Assembly (NCBI GenBank): GCA_947623175.1
Contig: CANQGK010000001.1
Coordinates: 124,001-188,000 of the forward strand
DNA from: an uncultured Clostridia bacterium
GTDB lineage: Bacteria > Bacillota > Clostridia > Oscillospirales > Acutalibacteraceae
Length of the DNA stretch: 64,000 nt
Direction: 5' to 3'
Part shown: positions 41,177 to 49,434 of the stretch, piece after piece
Position numbering within the stretch: the stretch's first letter is position 1
Layout of the letters: each line of letters begins with the position of its first letter
Program-made: the position numbers and the translations under genes
Notes under the pieces: model-generated
Told to the model about the DNA's origin: nothing
The model's input: only the letters and a program-made list of their open reading frames with translations
The model's database searches: none

Positions 41177-42298
41177 TTATTTTACTCTGTAATATTCCAA
41201 TACGTCCCAATCGATATCGATACCGAGTCCCGGTCTTTGCGGTATCTGCACGTAACCGTTTTTGTCGATTTCGAAAATCGGCTTTGTAAGCTTCTGCCTG
41301 AGCTCGGTATCCTGTTCGCAAAATTCGAGATACCAGGCTTCGGGGAGCGAAGCGATGTATTGCAGCGTCGCCGCCATGAGAATATTGGTCTTAAAGGCAT
41401 GCGGCACAACCGTAAGCTTCTTGAGCATCGCCATATCGGTCAGCTTTTTGGCGACGGTAAGTCCTCCGCAGCGGCTCAAATCGGGCTGAACGATATCCAC
41501 ACAGCCCTTTGAGAGCAAATCGTCGTATTCGAACATCGTGCCGACCTCTTCACCGCCCGAAATGTGGCAGTTTGTGCGGTCGCGCAGGTATTTATAGCTT
41601 TCAAGGTCATCCGGTCTGAAGGGTTCTTCGATCCAGAATACGTTTTCCTTTTCAAATTCGCGCGCCGTAGCCACCGCCATTTTGACGTCCTTCCAAAGCA
41701 TCCCGATATCTATCATCAATTCCTTGTCGTCGCCCAAATATTTGCGCACCCAGCGTACCAATTGCGCGTCCTTTTTATAATCCTGCGCCAAAGCGCCCCA
41801 GCCGAGCTTCATGCCCTGATATCCGCCGTGCATATGCTTATCTATAAGCTCCTTGATTTCTTCCTCGGTGCCGGGCATCAATACGCTGCAATATGCCTGA
41901 ATTTCGGTTCTGAAGGTGCCGCCCAAAAGCTTGCTTACCGGCAAGCCGAGCTTTTTGCCGACAGCGTCCCAAATTGCCATATCTATTCCGCTCATAGCGT
42001 GAATTACCGCGCTTCTTCTGCCGTAGTAATAGCTTTTTTCGAACATTTTATACCAAATTTTTTCAATGTCAAAGGCGTCCTCGCCCACAACTATGTCCTT
42101 GAGCCCTATGCATGCCATATGCGACGCCGGAGAATCAATGATCGCCTTTACGACGTACGGGTTTGAATCCACTTCGCCGATACCGGTTATCCCCTCGTCG
42201 GTATGTACCAAAACCACAACGGTGTCCTGACTGCCGTCTCCGATCATCTCGATATTTTTTTGTTTCAAAATGATGGCTTCAACGTTTGTAATAATCAT
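41177..42298 (-). CDS. Enolase-superfamily acid-sugar dehydratase (mandelate racemase group)
   Basis: This 373-residue member of the mandelate racemase subgroup has a capping domain (about residues 1-130) and a barrel with Lys164 in MKLGWG, metal ligands in IDIGML (about 197), WIEEP (about 222) and SGGEE (about 248), the QPDLSRCGG strand and His300 in VPHAF. The His-Asp dyad is typical of acid-sugar dehydratases that turn an aldonate into a 2-keto-3-deoxy acid. The dehydrogenase and aldolase genes just upstream complete such a pathway. The substrate could be rhamnonate, fuconate, galactonate or another aldonate and is not decided by sequence. Confidence 0.85.
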   Translation of the reverse strand: MIITNVEAIILKQKNIEMIGDGSQDTVVVLVHTDEGITGIGEVDSNPYVVKAIIDSPASHMACIGLKDIVVGEDAFDIEKIWYKMFEKSYYYGRRSAVIHAMSGIDMAIWDAVGKKLGLPVSKLLGGTFRTEIQAYCSVLMPGTEEEIKELIDKHMHGGYQGMKLGWGALAQDYKKDAQLVRWVRKYLGDDKELMIDIGMLWKDVKMAVATAREFEKENVFWIEEPFRPDDLESYKYLRDRTNCHISGGEEVGTMFEYDDLLSKGCVDIVQPDLSRCGGLTVAKKLTDMAMLKKLTVVPHAFKTNILMAATLQYIASLPEAWYLEFCEQDTELRQKLTKPIFEIDKNGYVQIPQRPGLGIDIDWDVLEYYRVK

Positions 42299-42314
42299 TT
42301 TTTTACCCCTTTAC

Positions 42315-43346
42315 TTATTTCCAAGGATAGACCACGATTTTAATCGGATCCTCTTTTTTATTTTCTAACAGTGAAAACGCGTCTTCGATTTTGTCGAGCG
42401 AAAAGGTATGGGTTACCATATCCTTTAAATTAATTCGTCCGCCCGATACAAGCTTCATAAGCGGCCGCCATACAAACGGATTGTTTTCAACGCCGTCTAC
42501 TTGCGCCTGCTTCATTATTATACTTTTTACCGGGAAAGAGATATCGCTGTTTTCCGCGGGCAGACCATAAAGTAAAATTCTGCCGCCGTTTGCAATATAA
42601 TCGGCTGTTTCTTCGATTATTTTCTCCGCGCCGGTGGTTTCGCAAATAAGGTCGACGCCCTTGCCATCCGTCAGCTGTGAAAGTCTTGCCGCGACGTCCT
42701 CGTCGGCGGAGCAGATTATCTCGTCGGCGCCGAAATGCAGCACACGTTCCAAACGCTTCCGGTTTCGGGCTATGGCGATTACCCTGCCCGCTCCGAGCGC
42801 CTTTGCTGTTTGTATAAAGGCGATGCCCGCAGGCCCTACGCCGAATACGGCGACGGTTTCGCCGAATTTTACCCCTAATCGCATAAGCCCGCCACAGGGG
42901 CAAACTACGCTTTCGAATATCGCGGCTTCCTCGTCAGATACGTTATCGGCAACCGGCACTACGTTCTGCGCCGGCACTTTTACATATTGCGCGTATCCGC
43001 CGGCATACGGCGCGGTTCCTATTTCCTCGCGATTTGCGCATAAATGCCGGTTTCCCTTTTTGCATTCGTCGCATTTTCCGCACCCTACGGAGGTTTCGAC
43101 CACCACGCGCATACCAAGCGGCAGATCTTTGGCATCCTCTCCGGTTTTCACGATCTCGCCGCAAATTTCATGACCTAAAATATGCGGCGGCTTACCGTAA
43201 AGAAATTTTCCCGTGAAAACGTGCAAATCCGTAACACAAACGCCGGCGGCGCGCACCTTTAACAAAGCCTCGTTTTTCCCGATTTCGGGAACGGGCACCT
43301 CTTTTATTTCGATTTTACCGTAATCGGTCCATACCGCAGCCTTCAT
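42315..43346 (-). CDS. Zinc-dependent medium-chain sugar/alcohol dehydrogenase
   Basis: This 343-residue MDR-family NAD(P)-dependent dehydrogenase has the catalytic zinc residues Cys in GVCVTDLH (about 37) and His-Glu in LGHEICGE (about 60), a structural zinc loop CGKCDECKKGNRHLC (about 92-106) and the nucleotide-binding VFGVGPAG (about 169-176). It is of the L-threonine/sorbitol/galactitol dehydrogenase kind. In this operon it may oxidise a sugar or its alcohol ahead of the dehydratase. It overlaps the aldolase gene upstream by four bases. Confidence 0.87.
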   Translation of the reverse strand: MKAAVWTDYGKIEIKEVPVPEIGKNEALLKVRAAGVCVTDLHVFTGKFLYGKPPHILGHEICGEIVKTGEDAKDLPLGMRVVVETSVGCGKCDECKKGNRHLCANREEIGTAPYAGGYAQYVKVPAQNVVPVADNVSDEEAAIFESVVCPCGGLMRLGVKFGETVAVFGVGPAGIAFIQTAKALGAGRVIAIARNRKRLERVLHFGADEIICSADEDVAARLSQLTDGKGVDLICETTGAEKIIEETADYIANGGRILLYGLPAENSDISFPVKSIIMKQAQVDGVENNPFVWRPLMKLVSGGRINLKDMVTHTFSLDKIEDAFSLLENKKEDPIKIVVYPWK

Positions 43347-44266
43347 ATCATACCTCCGAGCTCGGCGTCATTTAAAATGCGTTTCATTTCGTTTTTTACT
43401 TTTTCGTAAATTGCCATGCGTTCCTTTGAGACCGACTGCAAATACCTTCCGAAGGACATATTTCCCGACGCCTCGCCCAGCATACGGTAGCCCAGCGGAT
43501 AAGAAATCGAACCCGCCAAATATGCGAGCTTTACCACCGTTTCCTGATACTTAAGCCCTTTTTCGTTTTTGAGATTAGCGTAAACGGCGGATATCAGGCG
43601 CGGGTATAAATATCCTATCGCGGTAAAGCTGCCGTCCGCTCCGCTGTTCACTAACGGATAAATGCTTTCGTCGGAGCCGGTAAGCACCGAAAAATCCTTC
43701 CTTATTTCGTTTCGGAAGGTGATCTGCTGCATAATTTGCAAAATATTTCCGCTGCTGTTTTTAATGCCTTGTATGCGCGAAAGGTTGAGCAGTTTTTTGA
43801 AAACGTTCATCGAAATTCCGCTTGTGCATTGCGGAATATTGTACGCAATAATGGGCAAATCTCCCTTTTCCCGCGCGATTTCGGTATAAAAATCCAATAC
43901 GTCGTCGTCGCTTAAGGGAAAGTAATAAGGCGGAGCCGTCAACGCGCCGTCCGCTCCCAATGCTTCCGCAAACCTCAAAAGCTTTTTGGTTTCGAGACAA
44001 TTTGCCGCCGTCGCGCCACAGATAAGCTTTTTTCTGCCGTTTATGATTTTCTTTGCAAATGCCGCCAATTCCGTCGACTGCTCAAAGGACAGATAGGTAA
44101 ACTCGCTCGTGGAGCCGTTTACCACGACGCCCGCAATCGGAGAATTGCAAACGGCGTTAAGCTGTTTTTCAAGCTGAAAATAATCGATTTTTCCGTCGTC
44201 ATAAAAGGGAGTCAATACAATACCGTAAGCCCCTCTGATTTTAGGTTGTATATTCTCGTCACTCAA
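43343..44266 (-). CDS. DHDPS-family class I aldolase (2-keto-3-deoxy acid type)
   Basis: This 307-residue TIM-barrel lyase of the dihydrodipicolinate synthase/N-acetylneuraminate lyase family has Schiff-base Lys169 in GIKNSSG, Tyr in IIAYNIPQ (about 141) and GSTSEF (about 51) at the pyruvate site. Members cleave 2-keto-3-deoxy sugar acids to pyruvate and an aldehyde. Linked to the dehydrogenase and acid-sugar dehydratase, it is more likely a catabolic aldolase than DapA. TTG start with AGGGGA eight bases upstream. A sigma-A promoter (44302-44330) directly precedes it. Confidence 0.85.
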   Translation of the reverse strand: MSDENIQPKIRGAYGIVLTPFYDDGKIDYFQLEKQLNAVCNSPIAGVVVNGSTSEFTYLSFEQSTELAAFAKKIINGRKKLICGATAANCLETKKLLRFAEALGADGALTAPPYYFPLSDDDVLDFYTEIAREKGDLPIIAYNIPQCTSGISMNVFKKLLNLSRIQGIKNSSGNILQIMQQITFRNEIRKDFSVLTGSDESIYPLVNSGADGSFTAIGYLYPRLISAVYANLKNEKGLKYQETVVKLAYLAGSISYPLGYRMLGEASGNMSFGRYLQSVSKERMAIYEKVKNEMKRILNDAELGGMI

Positions 44267-44301
44267 TAATAAAATCCCCTGTTTTTTTATATATCGCGTT
44301 T

Positions 44302-44330
44302 ATTATACAAGTAATCCGATTATTTATCAA
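44302..44330 (-). promoter_or_regulatory. Sigma-A promoter of the aldolase-dehydrogenase-dehydratase genes
   Basis: The minus strand reads TTGATA (44330-44325), 17 bases, TATAAT (44307-44302). The -35 box lies in the last codons of the upstream gene. It gives the acid-sugar genes their own start within the larger locus. Confidence 0.7.
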
Positions 44331-45201
44331 GCATTTTTCCTATCATTTGCATATTTTTAATTTTTACGGCGCCGTTAAACTCATAAAACGCCTCCCAACC
44401 GATATTTGTTCCCGTGATTTTAATGTTATTCAAATCGGCGTTTATGAATTTATTGTATCCCCAGGCGATTTTGATGGCTTTTTTTATTAACGGCAACAAA
44501 TCCACGTCATAATGCGACCATTCGCCCACCCGAATGCTGCCGTCATAAAAATCCGAAACGGGCAGATTGATTATAATCTGACCGGTAGCGTCGGCTTTGC
44601 CGGAGTCTATACCGATATATCCCGGGAATTTTTCGTAACGGTGATCGTAAAAAGGTATACCGAACCACAGAAAATGATTATCCTTTAGATCCTGCACCGT
44701 TAAATAATGATGCACCTGGCAGGAATGCTGTGACGGTATAAATTTATCCTTCGGAATATGGCAGTCGCAATAATCGATTTGCAAATCCGCCTTGTACCGA
44801 AGCTCGGACAGCTCGCCTAAGGACGGAGTATTAAAATGTAAACCGCCCTGTTCCAAAAGAATATGGCACCAATCCTCGCCGTATTCGCGAATATGCCCGC
44901 AGTATTCCTCGGTGGTGCGTAACTCCATACGCAAATCATAATCGCCGTCTTCCGGGTGAGAGGTGATTTTAAGCGACGGAGTTTCATAAACAAAGCCGCC
45001 GCCGGCGAGATTTTTGCGGGGAGTATTCCCCTTAAGCGAATTGCGGTAGACGCCCCATTGGGCGAGCGTCCATTCGGCGCTTCCCTTTTTTTCGTTGATA
45101 CCCGCATATTCGCCTACAATACCGTCCTCATGACGAGGTCCGTGTACCTTAAATCCGTTTTTTAATTCTTCATCTTTAAAAAAGTGAACCTGTTCACTCA
45201 T
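44320..45201 (-). CDS. Uncharacterised cytosolic protein of the carbohydrate locus
   Basis: This 293-residue protein has no signal peptide or membrane helix. It is rich in aromatic residues, His and Asp, with strand-like segments such as WTLAQWGVY, DWCHILLEQGG, NHFLWFGIPFYDH and GYIGIDSGK, so a beta-sandwich (jelly-roll) fold is possible. I do not recognise the family. It lies between the GH65 gene and the aldolase operon and is probably expressed with the glycoside hydrolases. It might bind or cleave a glycan, but that is only inference from position. Confidence 0.7.
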   Translation of the reverse strand: MSEQVHFFKDEELKNGFKVHGPRHEDGIVGEYAGINEKKGSAEWTLAQWGVYRNSLKGNTPRKNLAGGGFVYETPSLKITSHPEDGDYDLRMELRTTEEYCGHIREYGEDWCHILLEQGGLHFNTPSLGELSELRYKADLQIDYCDCHIPKDKFIPSQHSCQVHHYLTVQDLKDNHFLWFGIPFYDHRYEKFPGYIGIDSGKADATGQIIINLPVSDFYDGSIRVGEWSHYDVDLLPLIKKAIKIAWGYNKFINADLNNIKITGTNIGWEAFYEFNGAVKIKNMQMIGKMLDK

Positions 45202-45253
45202 AAATTAACCCCCGTATTTATTCTTATTTTAAAGTCGTTCGTAATTTTAATTT

Positions 45254-47578
45254 TCAACATACCGAATACTTAAATTCTTTGGTTTCGCCGACCTTTATTT
45301 GCGTATGCTCGTCGGCAAAAGCGACGTCAAGCGCCTTTTCGCCCTCCGTAACCGAAACGGTAAGCTTGGTATTATCGAGCGTAACGGTGTATTTTACGCC
45401 ATGCCATACTGCCTTGAAGGAAATCGATTTCCACCAAGGAATAAAGGAGGGCTTAAATGAAACGCCGTTTTCGCTTAATTTCATACCGGCGACTCCCCTG
45501 CTTACCGCAAGCCAAGCGCCGGCGGCGCATGCGGCATGAATACCCTCATGGGCGCAGTCGTGCTCGTCGTCCAAATCCAATCTTGCGGTTTTCATAAGAT
45601 AATTGTATAACCGCTCGGGTTGACCGCAATCGGCGGCGCAGATTGCATGCACCGGATACGAAAGCGACGAGGAGGATTCGCATCTTGCCTCATAATAATC
45701 CCAATTTCGGCGGTATACCGTATCACCGAACGGAATATTCATATATGAAAATAAAAGCATGACGTCCGGCTGCTTTATCACCTGACTTTTGTTATAAAGC
45801 CCCGACTGCTTCATCTGGAAGCTCTTCGCCGTGGTTCCGCCCTGCAGCTCAAGCTCGCGGTCAAGGTCAAAATATCCGTCAAATTGCGCAATCATTCCCG
45901 TTTTTTTATCAAAGGGTAAATATAATTCGTTTGCAAGACGGCGTATATCCTCTATTTCGGCATCGGATATTTCGATTTTTCGCTTAATTGCCTCAAAATC
46001 GGCGGAAAATTCGGCGCAAAGCTTTAAAGTGCCGTCTAAAGCGATTTTTACGGAATAATTAGTATAGGCGTTATTATCCACATAAGGGTGATGCTCGTCG
46101 GTTCCGGTGACGCAATTTATGACAAATGCGTCTTTTTCGTCCGACCACTCGGCGCGGCTCGTCCAATAGCGCCCGATTTCGAGCAATAATTCCAAGCCGT
46201 ATTTTTTAATAAAAGCCAGGTCGCCCGTGCAGGTATAATAATTTAGCACCGCTAAGGCTATATCCGACATAATATGTATTTGAAGGAAGGGATGACGGGT
46301 ATAGGTCCAAACGGTCTCTTCACCCGTTACGCCCGACGTAAACGGAAAACGGGCGCCCTTTCTCCCCTCTTTGCGGGCGTTTTCTCTGGCGGCGTTTAAT
46401 TTGTTGTAGCGGTAAATCAGCGCGTTAACGGCATATTCGGGCATAGTCTGTAAAAACACGGGCAATTGATATACCTCGGCGTCCCACCAAACGAAATTGT
46501 TGTAGACTTCTCCCGTGAGTCCTTTGGCGGAGAGACTGTGAACGGCGTCATTGCGGTCTATGGATATGAGGGTATGGTAATTGCTGAAGCGCACCGCAGA
46601 GTCGGCGTCGTCGTCACCGTCTATAGTAACGTTTATTCTGTCGAAGAGCGGTTCGTATACCTCTACGCTCTCGCGTAAAAGCTCGTCATAGCTTTTTGTC
46701 GCCAATATGTCGAGGTTGCGCTTTACGAGGTCTTTAAGATTTTCGTCGGTATCGCGCGAGGTGACAATATATATTTTCTTTTCGAAGGTATAGGTTTTGC
46801 CCCGCTCGGTTTCAAAGGTATAAAGATTAGCGATAATATCCTCGTCGCAAATCGACTCGGTTTTAGGGTTCTTTACTCCAATTAACCCCTGCTTTACTCC
46901 CACACAGCAGGCAAATTTGTACTGCTCGCCGGATAATAATTCATGCATTACGGCGCTTTCGTCGACCTTCGAATATTGCGGAACCGTAGTATGCTGACCG
47001 TAGGTTTTGGTGCGGCAGTCCAGACCGCTCATAACGGTAATCGGTTTATTGTGATTGACGGGTTTTGCCGTGGCTTTTATCGCGTATACGTGGTCGTCGG
47101 CAAAGCTCGAAAAGCGTTCGAAGGTAAATTCGGTAATATTTCCTTTATCGCTTTTCCATACTACCCGCCTTGAAAGCGTATTGTTTTGTATGTTAAGGGT
47201 TCGCTCCCATTCGATAATTTCGCCTTCCCACGGATAAAAAACCTCGCCGTCTATCGTAAAACGAATCAACAAAAAATCGATTAAATTGATAACACATTCC
47301 TGTTTTTCGAATTTTTTTAACTTTTCCTCGTTAAAATAGTATTTTTTCATATACATGTTGTCACAGTAAGGCAATCTTACGTCGATAATACCGTCAATAA
47401 CTCCCCTTATGTAACAGCCCTGTATTCGAAGGCTTCCGAACTCCTCCAAGCTTCCTCTTACGCCGATATATCCGTTACCTGTGGTAAATAAGGACGCCAC
47501 ATTGGGTTCGGTTGAAAGATCGTATGTGTGTTCGGTAAGCTTCCACTTCCCGCAAGGCGTCAAACCGCTGTTTTTCAT
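45254..47578 (-). CDS. Glycoside hydrolase family 65 phosphorylase/hydrolase
   Basis: This 774-residue GH65 enzyme has an N-terminal super-sandwich domain (about 1-270, opening with FTTGNGYIGVRGS), a linker, an (alpha/alpha)6 barrel (about 310-690, FVWWDAEVYQLP and ARFPFTSGVTGEE) and a small C-terminal beta domain. The general acid is Glu495 in VTGTDEHHP. GH65 members mostly phosphorolyse alpha-glucosides (maltose, kojibiose, nigerose, trehalose), and one characterised type acts on alpha-glucosyl-L-rhamnose. With a rhamnosidase candidate in the same locus the last option deserves attention. No signal peptide, so it acts in the cytosol. No beta-phosphoglucomutase gene is adjacent. Confidence 0.92.
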   Translation of the reverse strand: MKNSGLTPCGKWKLTEHTYDLSTEPNVASLFTTGNGYIGVRGSLEEFGSLRIQGCYIRGVIDGIIDVRLPYCDNMYMKKYYFNEEKLKKFEKQECVINLIDFLLIRFTIDGEVFYPWEGEIIEWERTLNIQNNTLSRRVVWKSDKGNITEFTFERFSSFADDHVYAIKATAKPVNHNKPITVMSGLDCRTKTYGQHTTVPQYSKVDESAVMHELLSGEQYKFACCVGVKQGLIGVKNPKTESICDEDIIANLYTFETERGKTYTFEKKIYIVTSRDTDENLKDLVKRNLDILATKSYDELLRESVEVYEPLFDRINVTIDGDDDADSAVRFSNYHTLISIDRNDAVHSLSAKGLTGEVYNNFVWWDAEVYQLPVFLQTMPEYAVNALIYRYNKLNAARENARKEGRKGARFPFTSGVTGEETVWTYTRHPFLQIHIMSDIALAVLNYYTCTGDLAFIKKYGLELLLEIGRYWTSRAEWSDEKDAFVINCVTGTDEHHPYVDNNAYTNYSVKIALDGTLKLCAEFSADFEAIKRKIEISDAEIEDIRRLANELYLPFDKKTGMIAQFDGYFDLDRELELQGGTTAKSFQMKQSGLYNKSQVIKQPDVMLLFSYMNIPFGDTVYRRNWDYYEARCESSSSLSYPVHAICAADCGQPERLYNYLMKTARLDLDDEHDCAHEGIHAACAAGAWLAVSRGVAGMKLSENGVSFKPSFIPWWKSISFKAVWHGVKYTVTLDNTKLTVSVTEGEKALDVAFADEHTQIKVGETKEFKYSVC

Positions 47579-47616
47579 ATAAATTAAACTCCTTAAAGAA
47601 TAGAATGTAAGTGTAA

Positions 47617-48522
47617 TCAGCCGCCGGATAATCCGGTCTGCGATATGCTTTTAACGAACGAACGCTGGCAGAGCACAAAAAGAAAAATCAGCGGGAAAGC
47701 CACTAAAATGCTTGCCGCGCACTGCGCGATCTGCGTGCCGACGTTATCCCAAGCCAAATCGTTTCTGATGCTTACGGCGGCTATGGAGGTCGACAAAAGA
47801 TGCGTATCTACCAAATAGGTTTTGGGGTAGACGATATCGGTCCATTCCCAGCAAAAGGAAAATAGGAAAACCGTAGTCATCATCGTTCGGGCGTTCGGCA
47901 GCATTACCGTCGTAAAGGTTTTCATAACGCCCGCGCCGTCAATATATGCCGCTTCCTCCAATGCCTGCGACAGACCGCGGAAATTTTCCCTCATTAAATA
48001 GATGTAGAGCCCTTCGCGTATTCCGAGTCCGGTAAAGGCGAGAATAAGTATGGGCCAAAAGGTATCTACCAACTCGAAGCTCCCGATTTTCAGCTGTACA
48101 AAGCTCTGATACTGCGCTATGTTTATGGTTTGATATGGAACTATCATCATAATAACCACAAACGCAAAGGCGATACCCGCGCCTTTGAATTTAAACCGCG
48201 CCAAGCCGTAGCCTATAACGGTGCATGACGCCGTTTGGATGACTGCCACCAAAAGTGAGAGCAAAACGGAGTTTATCGCGCTTTCGGGCAGCCACATCTG
48301 CTCGAGCATTTTCTTCCAATAATGAAGCGACGGGTTTTTGGGGAATAATCGTACAGTATTGTCGAGTAAATCCTCCGGACTCATAAACGAAAGCAGAATT
48401 TTTGCCAAAATCGGTTTTAAAATAATAAAGCCCAATCCGAAAATAACGGCAAAGCGAAAAACGGCAATACACCATTTCAAGGCGTTTTTACGCAATTTTT
48501 CGGAATTATTTATTTTCGTCAT
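47617..48522 (-). CDS. Carbohydrate ABC transporter permease (MalG type), system 2
   Basis: This 301-residue membrane protein has six hydrophobic helices and the binding-protein-dependent transport motif EEAAYIDGAGVMKTFTTVML (about residue 190), which contacts the ATPase. It pairs with the MalF-type permease encoded just upstream. The two form the second permease pair of the locus. No ATPase is encoded nearby. Confidence 0.92.
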   Translation of the reverse strand: MTKINNSEKLRKNALKWCIAVFRFAVIFGLGFIILKPILAKILLSFMSPEDLLDNTVRLFPKNPSLHYWKKMLEQMWLPESAINSVLLSLLVAVIQTASCTVIGYGLARFKFKGAGIAFAFVVIMMIVPYQTINIAQYQSFVQLKIGSFELVDTFWPILILAFTGLGIREGLYIYLMRENFRGLSQALEEAAYIDGAGVMKTFTTVMLPNARTMMTTVFLFSFCWEWTDIVYPKTYLVDTHLLSTSIAAVSIRNDLAWDNVGTQIAQCAASILVAFPLIFLFVLCQRSFVKSISQTGLSGG

Positions 48523-48531
48523 TATATCACC

Positions 48532-49428
48532 TCACCCGTTAGCGTTCGATACGATTTTTTTCATAAGCAAAAGTACGATTGCGACAAAAATCGCCAATGC
48601 CGACAAATAAATGATATTCATAGCGTTTGCGAGCGCGTATTGGTTTTCGCTGAACGCCAAAACGTTGGTATACCAAAACATACCGTCGGCGCTGTCGGCA
48701 ACCAGAGAAATGGTATAAACCGCATTTACCGCAATATGAGGCGTTATCATCGGCAGGGTTATTTTCCAAAAAAGCTCCCAACTGCTGCAGCCTTCGATAG
48801 CCGCGGCTTCGTAGACCGAATAGGGTATTTCCTGAAGACCCGCCAAGAAAATGAAAATCTGCAATCCGCTTGAGCGGGCTATTTCGTATATATTCGAAAC
48901 GGCGTTTACGACAATATCGGTGAGGAATTTCGGGAAATTTATCGAAGCGAGTAAAACCGACATATCGGTAAAAGCCGTAGCAGACGAGCCCACCGTATTT
49001 TCTATTGACTGTCCGGCTCCGCTGTAGTACATAGCCGTACTGTCGGTAGACGCCAGCGCTCCCACGGAGAGTATGACCGGAATAAAGAATATAACCCTTG
49101 CTATAACTCTGCCTTTGAATTTTTGGTTGAGCATGGTGGCGATAAGCAGGCTGTAAATCAAAATAACCGGAACGTTTATAACCCAGGTTTTCATATTCGA
49201 AACCATCATCGGCATAAAATTCGGATCGCTTCTTACCGCTTCCTTGTATTTTGAAAATCCGCTGAATACGACCTTAAATCCGTTTTGGGTATCTATAGTG
49301 CCGACGGAATAAAGAAAGGTCTGAATTAAATTCGGTATAAAGATAAAGCATACGCCTATAATAAGGGGGATAATAAAGATGTAGCCGTACCGGGCGCGTT
49401 TTTCAAATAATAATGACTTCTTTTTCAT
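48532..49428 (-). CDS. Carbohydrate ABC transporter permease (MalF type), system 2
   Basis: This 298-residue membrane protein has six helices and the EAA loop YEAAAIEGCSSWELFWKITL (about residue 208). A periplasm-side insertion between helices (about 125-165) is longer than in the system 1 permease. It lies 9 bases before the MalG-type gene and 6 bases after the DUF5696-like lipoprotein gene, so all three are probably co-translated. Confidence 0.92.
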   Translation of the reverse strand: MKKKSLLFEKRARYGYIFIIPLIIGVCFIFIPNLIQTFLYSVGTIDTQNGFKVVFSGFSKYKEAVRSDPNFMPMMVSNMKTWVINVPVILIYSLLIATMLNQKFKGRVIARVIFFIPVILSVGALASTDSTAMYYSGAGQSIENTVGSSATAFTDMSVLLASINFPKFLTDIVVNAVSNIYEIARSSGLQIFIFLAGLQEIPYSVYEAAAIEGCSSWELFWKITLPMITPHIAVNAVYTISLVADSADGMFWYTNVLAFSENQYALANAMNIIYLSALAIFVAIVLLLMKKIVSNANG

Positions 49429-49434
49429 CCTTAT

